8,500 nt of DNA from Bacteroidota bacterium (GTDB lineage Bacteria > Bacteroidota > Bacteroidia > Bacteroidales > B18-G4). The stretch lies in the NCBI GenBank assembly GCA_030635045.1, contig DAOVZP010000047.1, positions 1 to 8,500 of the forward strand, in the 5' to 3' direction. Both the position numbers and the translations under genes were made by a program. The notes beneath the pieces were generated by a model. The model saw only the letters and a list, made by a program, of their open reading frames with translations. It searched no databases and was not told the DNA's origin. Shown here in pieces: positions 1 through 5,567 of this stretch (its first letter is position 1; each line of letters begins with the position of its first letter).

Positions 1-416
1 GAGGATTCTATGATAGTGACCGGACCAATAAGAACGACAGTACTCTCAGAAGAGCACTAATGTATCACTATTATAATCCTGACCAGTCATTACAGGGTTT
101 TTCTACGTTTCAACTGCTGTATTTGAAATCGATCTTTGATATGTGCCGGGATGCCAATGTAAGGCTGATCCTGATGAATTGCCCCGTTAGCCGGGAATAC
201 AGGGCTCAAATACCTGCAAAGTTTATTGAAAACTATTATGAGATTGCTGAGAAATACGAAAATGTGTTCATTGATTATCATGATTATATTGTGCCTGAAG
301 AGTTTTATGGCGATGGCGATCACCTGAACAAGTCCGGATCCAGACTTTTCAGCCTGTATTTCCTTAATCAGAAGAAATGGGAAGATGAGGGGAATGATGA
401 AAATTTCCATAAATAA
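1..416 (+). CDS. SGNH/GDSL-hydrolase-like protein, C-terminal part (5' truncated by window edge)
   Basis: The reading frame is open from the left edge (first full codon at base 3), so the ATG at 60 is most likely an internal methionine and not the start. About 137 residues are visible. The segment FDMCRDANVRLILMNCPVS is a beta-strand preceded by a helix, as in the Rossmann-like SGNH fold. The block GDGDHLNKSG contains a D-x-x-H pair (codons 312-314 and 321-323) that matches the C-terminal catalytic Asp/His motif of SGNH hydrolases. The Gly-Asp-Ser nucleophile block would lie outside the window. Relatives in Bacteroidota are often AlgX/DltD-like proteins next to MBOAT acyltransferases in surface polysaccharide O-acetylation; that role is inference, since the upstream neighbour is not visible. 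The protein ends in a charged tail. It converges on the zinc-ribbon gene. Confidence 0.7.
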   Translation, partial: GFYDSDRTNKNDSTLRRALMYHYYNPDQSLQGFSTFQLLYLKSIFDMCRDANVRLILMNCPVSREYRAQIPAKFIENYYEIAEKYENVFIDYHDYIVPEEFYGDGDHLNKSGSRLFSLYFLNQKKWEDEGNDENFHK

Positions 417-425
417 AATCATAGC

Positions 426-455
426 TACAATGTGGCCGGCAGGGTTCACATTGTA
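426..455. terminator. Inverted repeat between convergent genes, possible bidirectional terminator
   Basis: TACAATGTG (426-434) and CACATTGTA (447-455) form a perfect 9-bp stem around a 12-base loop that itself contains GCCGGC. It lies between two convergent stop codons (416 and 487), the expected place for a shared terminator. There is no clean T tract immediately after it on the + strand. On the - strand a T-rich stretch begins only about seven bases past the stem. Termination is therefore inferred from position and symmetry; a protein-binding site is an alternative. Confidence 0.45.
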
Positions 456-486
456 AACTTCATTTACAGAAAGGTATTTGCTCTGC

Positions 487-669
487 TTAGCGGAGCTTGT
501 TGCTCAGCCCGTCTTTCTTGCAGATCGGGCACTCAGTATTCTTCTGGGTAGAGATGTAACCGCAACGGTCACATTTGTAATACCGGAAGTACTGGGTCCT
601 CTTGGAGGTGTTCGGTAATTTAAGTCCGAGTTTCATTGTTACGTGTTCTTCTGGGTTTGGTACAAGCAT
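487..669 (-). CDS. Small rubredoxin-like zinc-ribbon protein
   Basis: A 60-residue protein with two cysteine knuckles, CDRCGY (C33, C36) and CPIC (C47, C50), spaced by ten residues. The C-x2-C-G-Y ... C-P-x-C pattern is that of rubredoxin-type zinc ribbons, so it very likely binds one Zn (or Fe). The rest is basic (many Lys/Arg) and no catalytic domain is present. A zinc-stabilised RNA- or protein-binding role is possible but unproven. Two starts are plausible: ATG at 667-669 with AGGG about nine bases upstream, or Met12 (ATG at 634-636), giving a 49-residue protein beginning MKLGLKLPN. An in-frame stop shortly upstream rules out a much longer protein. It lies downstream of, and in the same direction as, the PKD lipoprotein with a 152-base gap, and converges on the SGNH gene. 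I do not recognise a named family. Confidence 0.65.
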   Translation of the reverse strand: MLVPNPEEHVTMKLGLKLPNTSKRTQYFRYYKCDRCGYISTQKNTECPICKKDGLSNKLR

Positions 670-821
670 ATATGCAATCCCTGTGCCATAGTTTGTAATA
701 CCCAGTTATACAGTAAATTAGGGCAGATTGTTACATCCGGAGTAAAATCAATTCCTCCGCTATCGTAAAGATTTGTAATGCAGATTATCCGATTTCGTAG
801 AGGGAGCCCTTGAGGGATAAG

Positions 822-1187
822 CTAATTGGAAGGCAGGATGAGAATGGACTTCGAACGTGTATTGGTTTCACCGGTGTAGGTGTCGGTTGCTGTGAGTATA
901 ACCAGAAAAGTCTGGTCTTCACCGGTATTGTTATGATAGGTAAAGGAAGGTTCAAACTCATTGGAAGTAGAACCATTATGAAAAGTCCATTTATACTGAT
1001 CACTATACTCTGATGTATTGTGAAAGGTGACAGTAGCCGGGGCAGGCCCTTCGTTTCCTGTATAATAAAAGCTTGCTGCCGGAAGCGTAAGCGTACCTAC
1101 ATTCTTTTGATCTTCTTCGTCAACTTTGGCACAAGAGCTCACAAGAAGGATACTACAGATAGCGAAAAGGCTGAGGATCTTATTCAT
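822..1187 (-). CDS. Small PKD-domain lipoprotein
   Basis: A 121-residue protein with a type II signal peptide: MNK, a hydrophobic stretch, then the lipobox LVSSC with the lipidated cysteine at C19. After a short acidic linker (residues 20-32), residues about 38-118 form a single PKD-like immunoglobulin-fold domain. Its recognisable parts are APATVTFHNTS, YKWTFHNGSTSNEFEPSFTY (the W-D-F-G-D-G ... P-x-H-x-Y core in degenerate form) and a closing strand TFLVILTATD. PKD domains mediate carbohydrate or protein contacts and usually occur as modules in large secreted proteins; a protein that is nearly only one PKD domain probably acts as a surface or periplasmic adhesin or chaperone, which is inference. 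The ATG at 1187 is supported by the signal peptide and by a promoter-like element just upstream. It is divergent from the barrel gene. Confidence 0.8.
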   Translation of the reverse strand: MNKILSLFAICSILLVSSCAKVDEEDQKNVGTLTLPAASFYYTGNEGPAPATVTFHNTSEYSDQYKWTFHNGSTSNEFEPSFTYHNNTGEDQTFLVILTATDTYTGETNTRSKSILILPSN

Positions 1188-1204
1188 ACAATAGGTCTTT
1201 TATG

Positions 1205-1235
1205 CAAAAATAAGCCAAAAAATGCTGAAGTCAAT
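1205..1235 (-). promoter_or_regulatory. Bacteroidota-type promoter for the PKD lipoprotein
   Basis: Read on the - strand, ATTG (1235-1232) is followed by exactly 19 bases and then TATTTTTG (1212-1205). The phylum consensus is TTTG-N19-TAnnTTTG: the -7 element is a full match and the -33 element matches in three of four bases. The predicted start of transcription would be near 1198-1200, leaving a leader of only about a dozen bases before the ATG at 1187. Prediction from motif and spacing only. Confidence 0.5.
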
Positions 1236-1300
1236 GATTGATGAGTTTTCGGTCGCATTTTTTAAGTTAACGGTAGATATTTATTGGAGAAAATCGTTTC

Positions 1301-1331
1301 TTTGTTCCGGATATTCTGATCTATACTATTT
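1301..1331 (+). promoter_or_regulatory. Candidate promoter for the PorV/PorQ-family gene
   Basis: TTTG at 1301-1304 is followed by 19 bases and TACTATTT at 1324-1331, a partial match to the Bacteroidota -7 element TAnnTTTG at the right spacing. Transcription would start near 1338, giving a leader of about 34 bases. The -7 match is weak, so this is tentative. Confidence 0.3.
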
Positions 1332-1371
1332 CTCAGGAAATAGCGTTTATGGATAAACCTTTTCTGCACTA

Positions 1372-2436
1372 ATGAAACGAACGCTGTTTTTCATTGTATT
1401 TCTGAGCCTTTCCCTGGGTGCGATGTCACAAGCACCCAAGTACAGCAATGAATTTCTGGCTATTGGTGTTGGCGCCCGTTCGCTTGGAATGGCAAATGCC
1501 CAGACGAGTATCACCAATGATGTTACTTCAGCTTACTGGAACCCCGCCGGACTGGCAAATCAGTCGTCAGATATACAGATAGGCCTGATGCACAATGAGT
1601 ATTTTGCAGGCATTGCCAAGTACGACTATGCTGGCTTTTCAATGAGGCTTGATACGGCTGCCACCATCGGCGTATCTGTGATCAGGATGGGTATAGATGA
1701 TATACCTAACACCATTAACCTTTACGATAATCAGGGTAATATAAACTATAACAGGATCACAAAATTTTCGGCGGCTGATTATGCGATGATGTTCTCCTAT
1801 GCCAGGAAGAGCAAGATCAAAGGCCTTAGCTATGGCGGGAATGTGAAACTTATTTTCAGGCAGATCGGCAGCTTCGCGAAAGCATATGGCTTTGGACTGG
1901 ATGTAGGCATACAATACAGAACAGGGAAATGGCTTTTTGGGGCTATGGCGAGAGATATTACCACGACATTCAACGCATGGACTTTCGATGTTTCAGAAGA
2001 CATGAAGGAAGTGTTTGAAGCCACAGGCAATGATATCCCTGAGAACTCCCTGGAGATCACCCTGCCGAGGTTGAACCTGGGTGCGGGACGATATTTCAGG
2101 ATCTCGAACAACATTTCTTCACTGGTAGCCCTCGACCTTGATATGACCTTTGATGGCAAAAGAAATACCCTTATCAAATCCGATCCGATCAGTATAGACC
2201 CCAAGCTGGGTGTGGAATTCGGCTTTAAAGATATTGTTTATTTACGCGGTGGGATCAGGAATATCCAGGAAGAAACTGATTTTGGCGACAAAAAAAGCAT
2301 CACCATTGAACCCAACTTCGGGGTAGGGGTGAAGATAAAAAAAATGATTTCTATCGATTATGCCCTCACCAACATCGGGGATTCATATTTCTATTCAAAC
2401 GTTTTTTCCCTCCGGATCGACCTGGATCGCAAATAG
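1372..2436 (+). CDS. PorV/PorQ-family outer-membrane beta-barrel protein
   Basis: A 354-residue protein with a cleavable signal peptide (MKRTLFF...SLGAMSQ, likely cut near residue 20). The N-terminal block FLAIGVGARSLGMANAQ, followed by NDVTSAYWNPAGLA, is the signature of the PorV/PorQ family, FadL-like outer-membrane barrels of Bacteroidota. The rest alternates short amphipathic strands with Gly/Asn turns and ends in a strand finishing FSLRIDLDRK, as expected for a barrel. PorV proper shuttles T9SS cargo to the attachment complex and PorQ also serves that system, but the family has many paralogues of unknown role and I cannot place this one as either. A sorting-domain protein two genes downstream makes a T9SS connection reasonable, not proven. 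It starts the + strand run and is divergent from the PKD lipoprotein, 184 bases away. Confidence 0.8.
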   Translation: MKRTLFFIVFLSLSLGAMSQAPKYSNEFLAIGVGARSLGMANAQTSITNDVTSAYWNPAGLANQSSDIQIGLMHNEYFAGIAKYDYAGFSMRLDTAATIGVSVIRMGIDDIPNTINLYDNQGNINYNRITKFSAADYAMMFSYARKSKIKGLSYGGNVKLIFRQIGSFAKAYGFGLDVGIQYRTGKWLFGAMARDITTTFNAWTFDVSEDMKEVFEATGNDIPENSLEITLPRLNLGAGRYFRISNNISSLVALDLDMTFDGKRNTLIKSDPISIDPKLGVEFGFKDIVYLRGGIRNIQEETDFGDKKSITIEPNFGVGVKIKKMISIDYALTNIGDSYFYSNVFSLRIDLDRK

Positions 2437-2448
2437 GCCTATCTTTCT

Positions 2449-2456
2449 TATCTTTG
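2449..2456 (+). promoter_or_regulatory. -7 element (TATCTTTG) upstream of deoC
   Basis: TATCTTTG is an exact match to the Bacteroidota -7 consensus TAnnTTTG and lies 21 bases before the deoC ATG, a typical distance. A near copy, TATCTTTC, sits nine bases upstream at 2440-2447. The matching -33 position (2426-2429, ATCG) is poor. It suggests deoC can be transcribed on its own, separately from the barrel gene. Confidence 0.45.
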
Positions 2457-2477
2457 ATGAGTTAATCCTGTTCTCAT

Positions 2478-3317
2478 ATGAATGATTTCAAGCCATACCC
2501 TTTTTCATCTACCGGCATTGCAGCACGACTAGACAAGATACTTACCCGCCAATTAATGGATGATGAGCGAAAGCAGGCCCTGCACCTCATCCTTAGTGCC
2601 ATTGATCTTACTACCCTCGAGGCTACCGATACAGAAGAGAGGGTTTCGTCCTTGTGCAAACAGGCCGCTTCCTTTGCCGGCCGGAAACCGGATGTGCCAA
2701 ACGTTGCAGCTGTATGTGTATATCCGCCATTTGCCTCACTGGTAAAGAGGGAGTTGAATGGTACTGGCATCAAAACTGCCTGCGTGGCAACGGCTTTTCC
2801 TTCAGGGCAATCACCACTCCCGGTAAAGCTGATGGAGGTTTCCTATGTTGTTTTAGAAGGTGCTGAGGAAGTCGATATGGTGATCAGCAGGGGGAAATTC
2901 CTGGAAGGAAAGCATCAGGAAGTGGCTTTTGAGATCACCGCAGTGAAAGCAGCCTGCGGCGAAGCACACCTGAAGGTGATCCTCGAGACCGGAGAGCTGA
3001 AAACGGTGGAAAATATAAGGAAAGCAAGTGAATTGGCGTTGCTGGCAGGAGCCGATTTCTTAAAAACATCTACCGGAAAGATACAACCTGCAGCAACACC
3101 GGAAGCTTTCATTGTAATGCTGGATACGATAAAAGAATTTTTTACCGGTACCGGTAAAAAGGTAGGGATAAAAGCTGCCGGAGGAATTGCTGATGCTGAA
3201 ACAGCCCTGCAATACTATTTGATTGTAAAAGAAGTGCTTGGAGATGAATGGCTGAATAATGACCTTTTCCGTATCGGTGCCAGCCGCCTGGCTGAAAATG
3301 TTTTCGATGAACTTTAA
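2478..3317 (+). CDS. deoC: Deoxyribose-phosphate aldolase (DeoC)
   Basis: A cytosolic class I aldolase that splits 2-deoxy-D-ribose 5-phosphate into glyceraldehyde 3-phosphate and acetaldehyde, the last step of deoxynucleoside catabolism. At 279 residues it is about 20 longer than the E. coli enzyme, mainly at the N-terminus. Diagnostic blocks run in order: AIDLTTL (D43), VAAVCVYPPF, CVATAFPSG, EVDMVISRG (D133, counterpart of E. coli D102), VILETGEL, GADFLKTSTGK with the Schiff-base lysine K196, and VGIKAAGG with the activating lysine K232. The phosphate-binding end is RIGASRL. All catalytic residues are present, so it should be active. The start is supported by a TATCTTTG element 21 bases upstream. 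The gene follows the barrel gene by 41 bases and precedes the thioredoxin gene by 53; neither neighbour is in the same pathway. It contains a perfect 22-bp palindrome over residues 221-228. Confidence 0.95.
   Translation: MNDFKPYPFSSTGIAARLDKILTRQLMDDERKQALHLILSAIDLTTLEATDTEERVSSLCKQAASFAGRKPDVPNVAAVCVYPPFASLVKRELNGTGIKTACVATAFPSGQSPLPVKLMEVSYVVLEGAEEVDMVISRGKFLEGKHQEVAFEITAVKAACGEAHLKVILETGELKTVENIRKASELALLAGADFLKTSTGKIQPAATPEAFIVMLDTIKEFFTGTGKKVGIKAAGGIADAETALQYYLIVKEVLGDEWLNNDLFRIGASRLAENVFDEL
3139..3160. repeat. Perfect 22-bp palindrome within deoC
   Basis: The sequence is symmetric about 3149/3150: a T5 arm, the core ACCGGTACCGGT (3144-3155) and an A5 arm, with no mismatch over 22 bases. 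The core is a tandem ACCGGT. As RNA it could fold as a 9-bp stem with a GUAC loop. It encodes FFTGTGKK, a loop just before the K232 strand of the aldolase. The T arm precedes and the A arm follows the core, so it does not have the polarity of an intrinsic terminator for the + strand. Confidence 0.6.
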
Positions 3318-3370
3318 GGTATCCCTGTTGTTATATGTAAATATTGATAGAGTCGATAAAAGTTTTGTGC

Positions 3371-4162
3371 ATGAAAAAATTTACATATCTGATCCTGTTT
3401 CTTTTCCTGGTTAATATTTCGTTTGCCCAAACTCAGCTGGACACGGCTGTTAATTTCTCCGTGAAGGATATCCATGGCAACACTATTGAGCTTTTCCCTA
3501 TGTTAGATGAAGGCAAGCTGGTAGTAATCGACTTTTTCTCTACAACCTGCGCCCCTTGTGTTCTTTATGCCCCGGAGGTACAGGCGTCATATGAGGATTT
3601 TGGAGAGAATGGCAGCAATGTATATTTTGTGGGCATATGCTGGGGCGACGATAATAACGGTGTTGCTTATTTTGATTCCATTTATGGCCTTACTTTTCCA
3701 TCTGTGAGCGGAAGTCAGGGTGGTGGTAATACTGTTCATAATAATTTTCTGGTGCAGTCAGTACCAACGGTGATCCTGATCGCCCCCGACAGGGAGATAC
3801 TTGAACAATATATCTGGGAGCCAACCCGGGAAAACCTGAATGCAGCCATCATTGCTGCCGGCGGTTCCATGGTTGGTATTGATGATCAATTTGCCGGGAC
3901 TGAAAACGGGCTGTTTGTATACCCCAATCCTGCCACAAGCAGGGTCAATGTTCAATTTGATGTTAAGGAAGCTTCCCTGTTCCATCTGGAGACATATAAC
4001 ATTCTTGGCACAAGGGTTGCTGAGTCACCGCAGATCAGCCTGACAGCAGGCAGCCATGTGATTAATACTGACCTGAACAGACTTCCCGGCGGGACATACT
4101 TCATCAGGCTTTTGCGTAATGGTCAGCATGAGGGCATGAGCAGGCTGATATTACTCGACTAG
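3371..4162 (+). CDS. Secreted TlpA-like thioredoxin-fold protein with T9SS type A sorting domain
   Basis: I chose the ATG at 3371 (263 residues) because it begins a clean signal peptide (MKKFTYLILFLFLVNISFAQ). A longer in-frame ATG at 3344 would bury that signal behind nine residues. Residues 24-165 form a TlpA/redoxin domain: FSVKDIHGNTIEL, VVIDFFSTTCAPC with the redox pair C60-C63, and the cis-proline SVPT (P132). Residues 180-263 form a type A C-terminal sorting domain: GLFVYPNPATSRVNVQF, a middle strand with YNILGTRV, then LPGGTYFIRLLRNG. Proteins with this domain cross the outer membrane by the type IX system and are usually anchored on the surface or released. It is therefore probably an extracellular or surface disulfide oxidoreductase; its substrate is unknown. 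The gene lies 53 bases after deoC and 36 before the membrane protein. Confidence 0.88.
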   Translation: MKKFTYLILFLFLVNISFAQTQLDTAVNFSVKDIHGNTIELFPMLDEGKLVVIDFFSTTCAPCVLYAPEVQASYEDFGENGSNVYFVGICWGDDNNGVAYFDSIYGLTFPSVSGSQGGGNTVHNNFLVQSVPTVILIAPDREILEQYIWEPTRENLNAAIIAAGGSMVGIDDQFAGTENGLFVYPNPATSRVNVQFDVKEASLFHLETYNILGTRVAESPQISLTAGSHVINTDLNRLPGGTYFIRLLRNGQHEGMSRLILLD

Positions 4163-4183
4163 TTTATTTCTGAACTTATTTTG

Positions 4184-4197
4184 CCGTAACTTTACGG
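4184..4197 (+). repeat. Short inverted repeat abutting a start codon
   Basis: CCGTAA (4184-4189) and TTACGG (4192-4197) are perfect complements separated by two bases, ending one base before the ATG at 4199. A realistic RNA hairpin would have five pairs and an ACTT loop. Directly upstream lies TTATTTTG (4176-4183), one mismatch from the -7 consensus. The hairpin might affect translation initiation; this is only a possibility. Confidence 0.35.
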
Positions 4198-4198
4198 T

Positions 4199-4711
4199 AT
4201 GAAAACCAAAATTATCCTGAGGATCTCAGCCAGCCTACTGCTGGATATCATAGCTGTAGTATTTATCATATTTCTGGGTGATATATCCCGGTTCATCGGG
4301 TATCCAGTATATATCCTGGATCCAATGAGGATGATGGTAATTCTTGCCATTGCATTCACGCCCAGGTGGAATGGCTGGATACTTGCCTTATTGCTGCCCC
4401 GTGTTTCTTACTTCCTCGGTGCTCATCCGACAATTATAAAAACGAGCCTGATGGCGGCAGAGCTTTTGCTCAATGTTTGGTTATTCTGGTTTCTGCTGGA
4501 TAAAACGAAAATGTCGCTGCTCGCCATACTTCTCAGTATTGTATTCAGTAAAGTGGTATACTATTTGTTTAAATACCTTTGTATACAACTTGGATGGCTC
4601 AGCGGTGAACTTGTGGCTACCCCACTTGATATACAGGTGATCACCACAGTTTCATTCAGTGTATTTGTGTTTCTTGTTTTCTTGTTTAATGGTAAACCCA
4701 AAAGAAGATAG
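4199..4711 (+). CDS. Small polytopic inner-membrane protein of unknown function
   Basis: A 170-residue, very hydrophobic protein with five or six predicted membrane segments, roughly residues 7-27, 44-67 (possibly two short ones), 80-101, 105-127 and 145-164, ending in the basic tail GKPKRR. By the positive-inside rule the C-terminus should be cytoplasmic. The central stretch LLLPRVSYFLGAHPTIIKTS, followed by LMAAELLLNVWLF, resembles the loop-and-helix pattern of small substrate-binding membrane proteins such as ECF-transporter S components. That is a resemblance by eye, not an identification, and no ATPase or T-component is nearby. The stop codon is separated by two bases from the next start, so it is almost surely cotranscribed and perhaps translationally coupled with the lipoprotein at 4714. 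Start at the first ATG after the preceding gene. Confidence 0.75.
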   Translation: MKTKIILRISASLLLDIIAVVFIIFLGDISRFIGYPVYILDPMRMMVILAIAFTPRWNGWILALLLPRVSYFLGAHPTIIKTSLMAAELLLNVWLFWFLLDKTKMSLLAILLSIVFSKVVYYLFKYLCIQLGWLSGELVATPLDIQVITTVSFSVFVFLVFLFNGKPKRR

Positions 4712-4713
4712 CT

Positions 4714-5133
4714 ATGACCGGTTTTAATAAAATTGCAGCGTTTATGTTCCTGTTCTCCTTATTAATGCTTGTAGGATGCGATACAGCAGATGACAATAAC
4801 CCATCACCTGTGCCTGATACCAGGGATAAATTCGTAGGCACCTGGAATGTGACTGAAAATTGCAATAAAAGCAATTACGTTGTTACCATTGATAAAGACC
4901 CATCCAATTCGGCACAGGTGCTCATAAATAATTTTGCTGATGCCAAAGCTGAACATCCCGACACAGCCATTATTGCCGGAAGCTCTATAGTTCTTTACGC
5001 GCAGGTCAATAGTGAAAATTGGTTATTAGAAGGTAGCGGCCATTACAACAGCGATGAAACTATCGATTGGGCCTATGCTTTAACGATTGGCGGCACCCAG
5101 GATAACTGTTCAGCCACCTATGTGAAAAACTAA
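4714..5133 (+). CDS. Small lipoprotein of unknown function
   Basis: A 139-residue protein with a type II signal peptide (hydrophobic residues 6-20) and lipobox LMLVGC, lipidated cysteine C22. A linker rich in Asp, Asn and Pro (23-35) leads to a compact beta-rich domain starting DKFVGTWNVTENC and ending DNCSATYVKN. The opening F-x-G-T-W is reminiscent of lipocalin-like lipoproteins of Bacteroidota. C50 and C132 sit at the two ends of the domain and could form a disulfide that closes a barrel. After the signal sequence the protein is acidic. It begins two bases after the membrane-protein stop, with AGAAG about eight bases upstream. It is followed by a 44-base gap to a convergent gene. I do not recognise a named family. 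Confidence 0.78.
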   Translation: MTGFNKIAAFMFLFSLLMLVGCDTADDNNPSPVPDTRDKFVGTWNVTENCNKSNYVVTIDKDPSNSAQVLINNFADAKAEHPDTAIIAGSSIVLYAQVNSENWLLEGSGHYNSDETIDWAYALTIGGTQDNCSATYVKN

Positions 5134-5155
5134 GGGAAATGGGCTTAAATCACTC

Positions 5156-5169
5156 AACCCTGAACCCTG
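5156..5169. repeat. Two-copy tandem heptamer AACCCTG between convergent genes
   Basis: AACCCTG occurs twice head to tail (5156-5162, 5163-5169) and is followed by ACCCC, in the 44-base gap between the stop of the + strand lipoprotein and the stop of the - strand DUF4296 gene. There is no strong hairpin in this gap, so the terminators for both genes are not evident. Confidence 0.35.
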
Positions 5170-5177
5170 ACCCCTTC

Positions 5178-5567
5178 TTATTCCTCATGCTCTATCTCAC
5201 TTTCGATCACACTTAACCTGGTGAGTACATCTTCATAGATATCATTGATGGCTTCCAGGTCTTGCTTGTAGTAGGCCATGCTGCTATCGAATTGTTCGCG
5301 GCTGATTTCATACTGTGTGAATATGGCATGATAGTATGCCTCCCTGGCTTCTCCGATCTCATGACCCAGGTTTTGTTTTTGCCTCAGGGCAGACTCTGCC
5401 ACTTCAACATCTGCAAGGATGAGAATAATTGTATCCTTTTCAATGAGATTGTCGGGTTTATACACTGTTGTATCATCATGTATTGTATAGCATGATGAGA
5501 TTAGCAAGAGGCAGATACTCAGCAAAAGAAGCTTTTTTATTAAGCGGTACGGATCAGTTACCAACAT
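5178..5567 (-). CDS. DUF4296-type lipoprotein
   Basis: A 129-residue protein. After a short basic start (MLVTDPYRLIKK) comes a hydrophobic stretch and lipobox LLISSC (C26), so it is a predicted lipoprotein. The mature part is mostly helical: PDNLIEKDTIILILADVEVA, then AYYHAIFTQYEISREQFDSS, MAYYKQDLEAINDIYEDVL and an acidic end. The order P-x-x-L-I ... M/I-x-x-I-L-x-D ... I-F-x-x-Y-x-I-x-x-x-x-F-x-x-S-x-x-Y-Y is that of the DUF4296 family of Bacteroidota, whose function is unknown. The start ATG (5565-5567) lies inside the last codons of recQ, giving a 14-base overlap in a different frame. It is therefore very likely cotranscribed with recQ and its translation may depend on recQ ribosomes. No other start precedes the signal peptide. 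Confidence 0.82.
   Translation of the reverse strand: MLVTDPYRLIKKLLLLSICLLLISSCYTIHDDTTVYKPDNLIEKDTIILILADVEVAESALRQKQNLGHEIGEAREAYYHAIFTQYEISREQFDSSMAYYKQDLEAINDIYEDVLTRLSVIESEIEHEE

Noticed and set aside
60..449. ATG at 60 as the start of a complete gene, and the 119-codon - strand frame at 90-449
   Set aside because: The + frame is open to the window edge and the visible part is only the end of an SGNH domain, so the gene is truncated and not complete. The - strand frame is antisense to it and has no coding features beyond hydrophobic residues.
574..702. TTTGTAATACC found twice (574-584 and 692-702)
   Set aside because: Only two copies, one inside the zinc-ribbon gene and one in the gap beside it, with different flanks. 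Probably chance in AT-rich DNA.
2433..2442. 10-bp palindrome ATAGGCCTAT over the end of the barrel gene
   Set aside because: Short, has no loop or T tract and includes the stop codon; not enough to call a terminator or operator.
3139..3160. Intrinsic terminator at the deoC palindrome
   Set aside because: It is inside an intact conserved gene and the T arm precedes the stem while A residues follow it, the wrong polarity for a + strand terminator.
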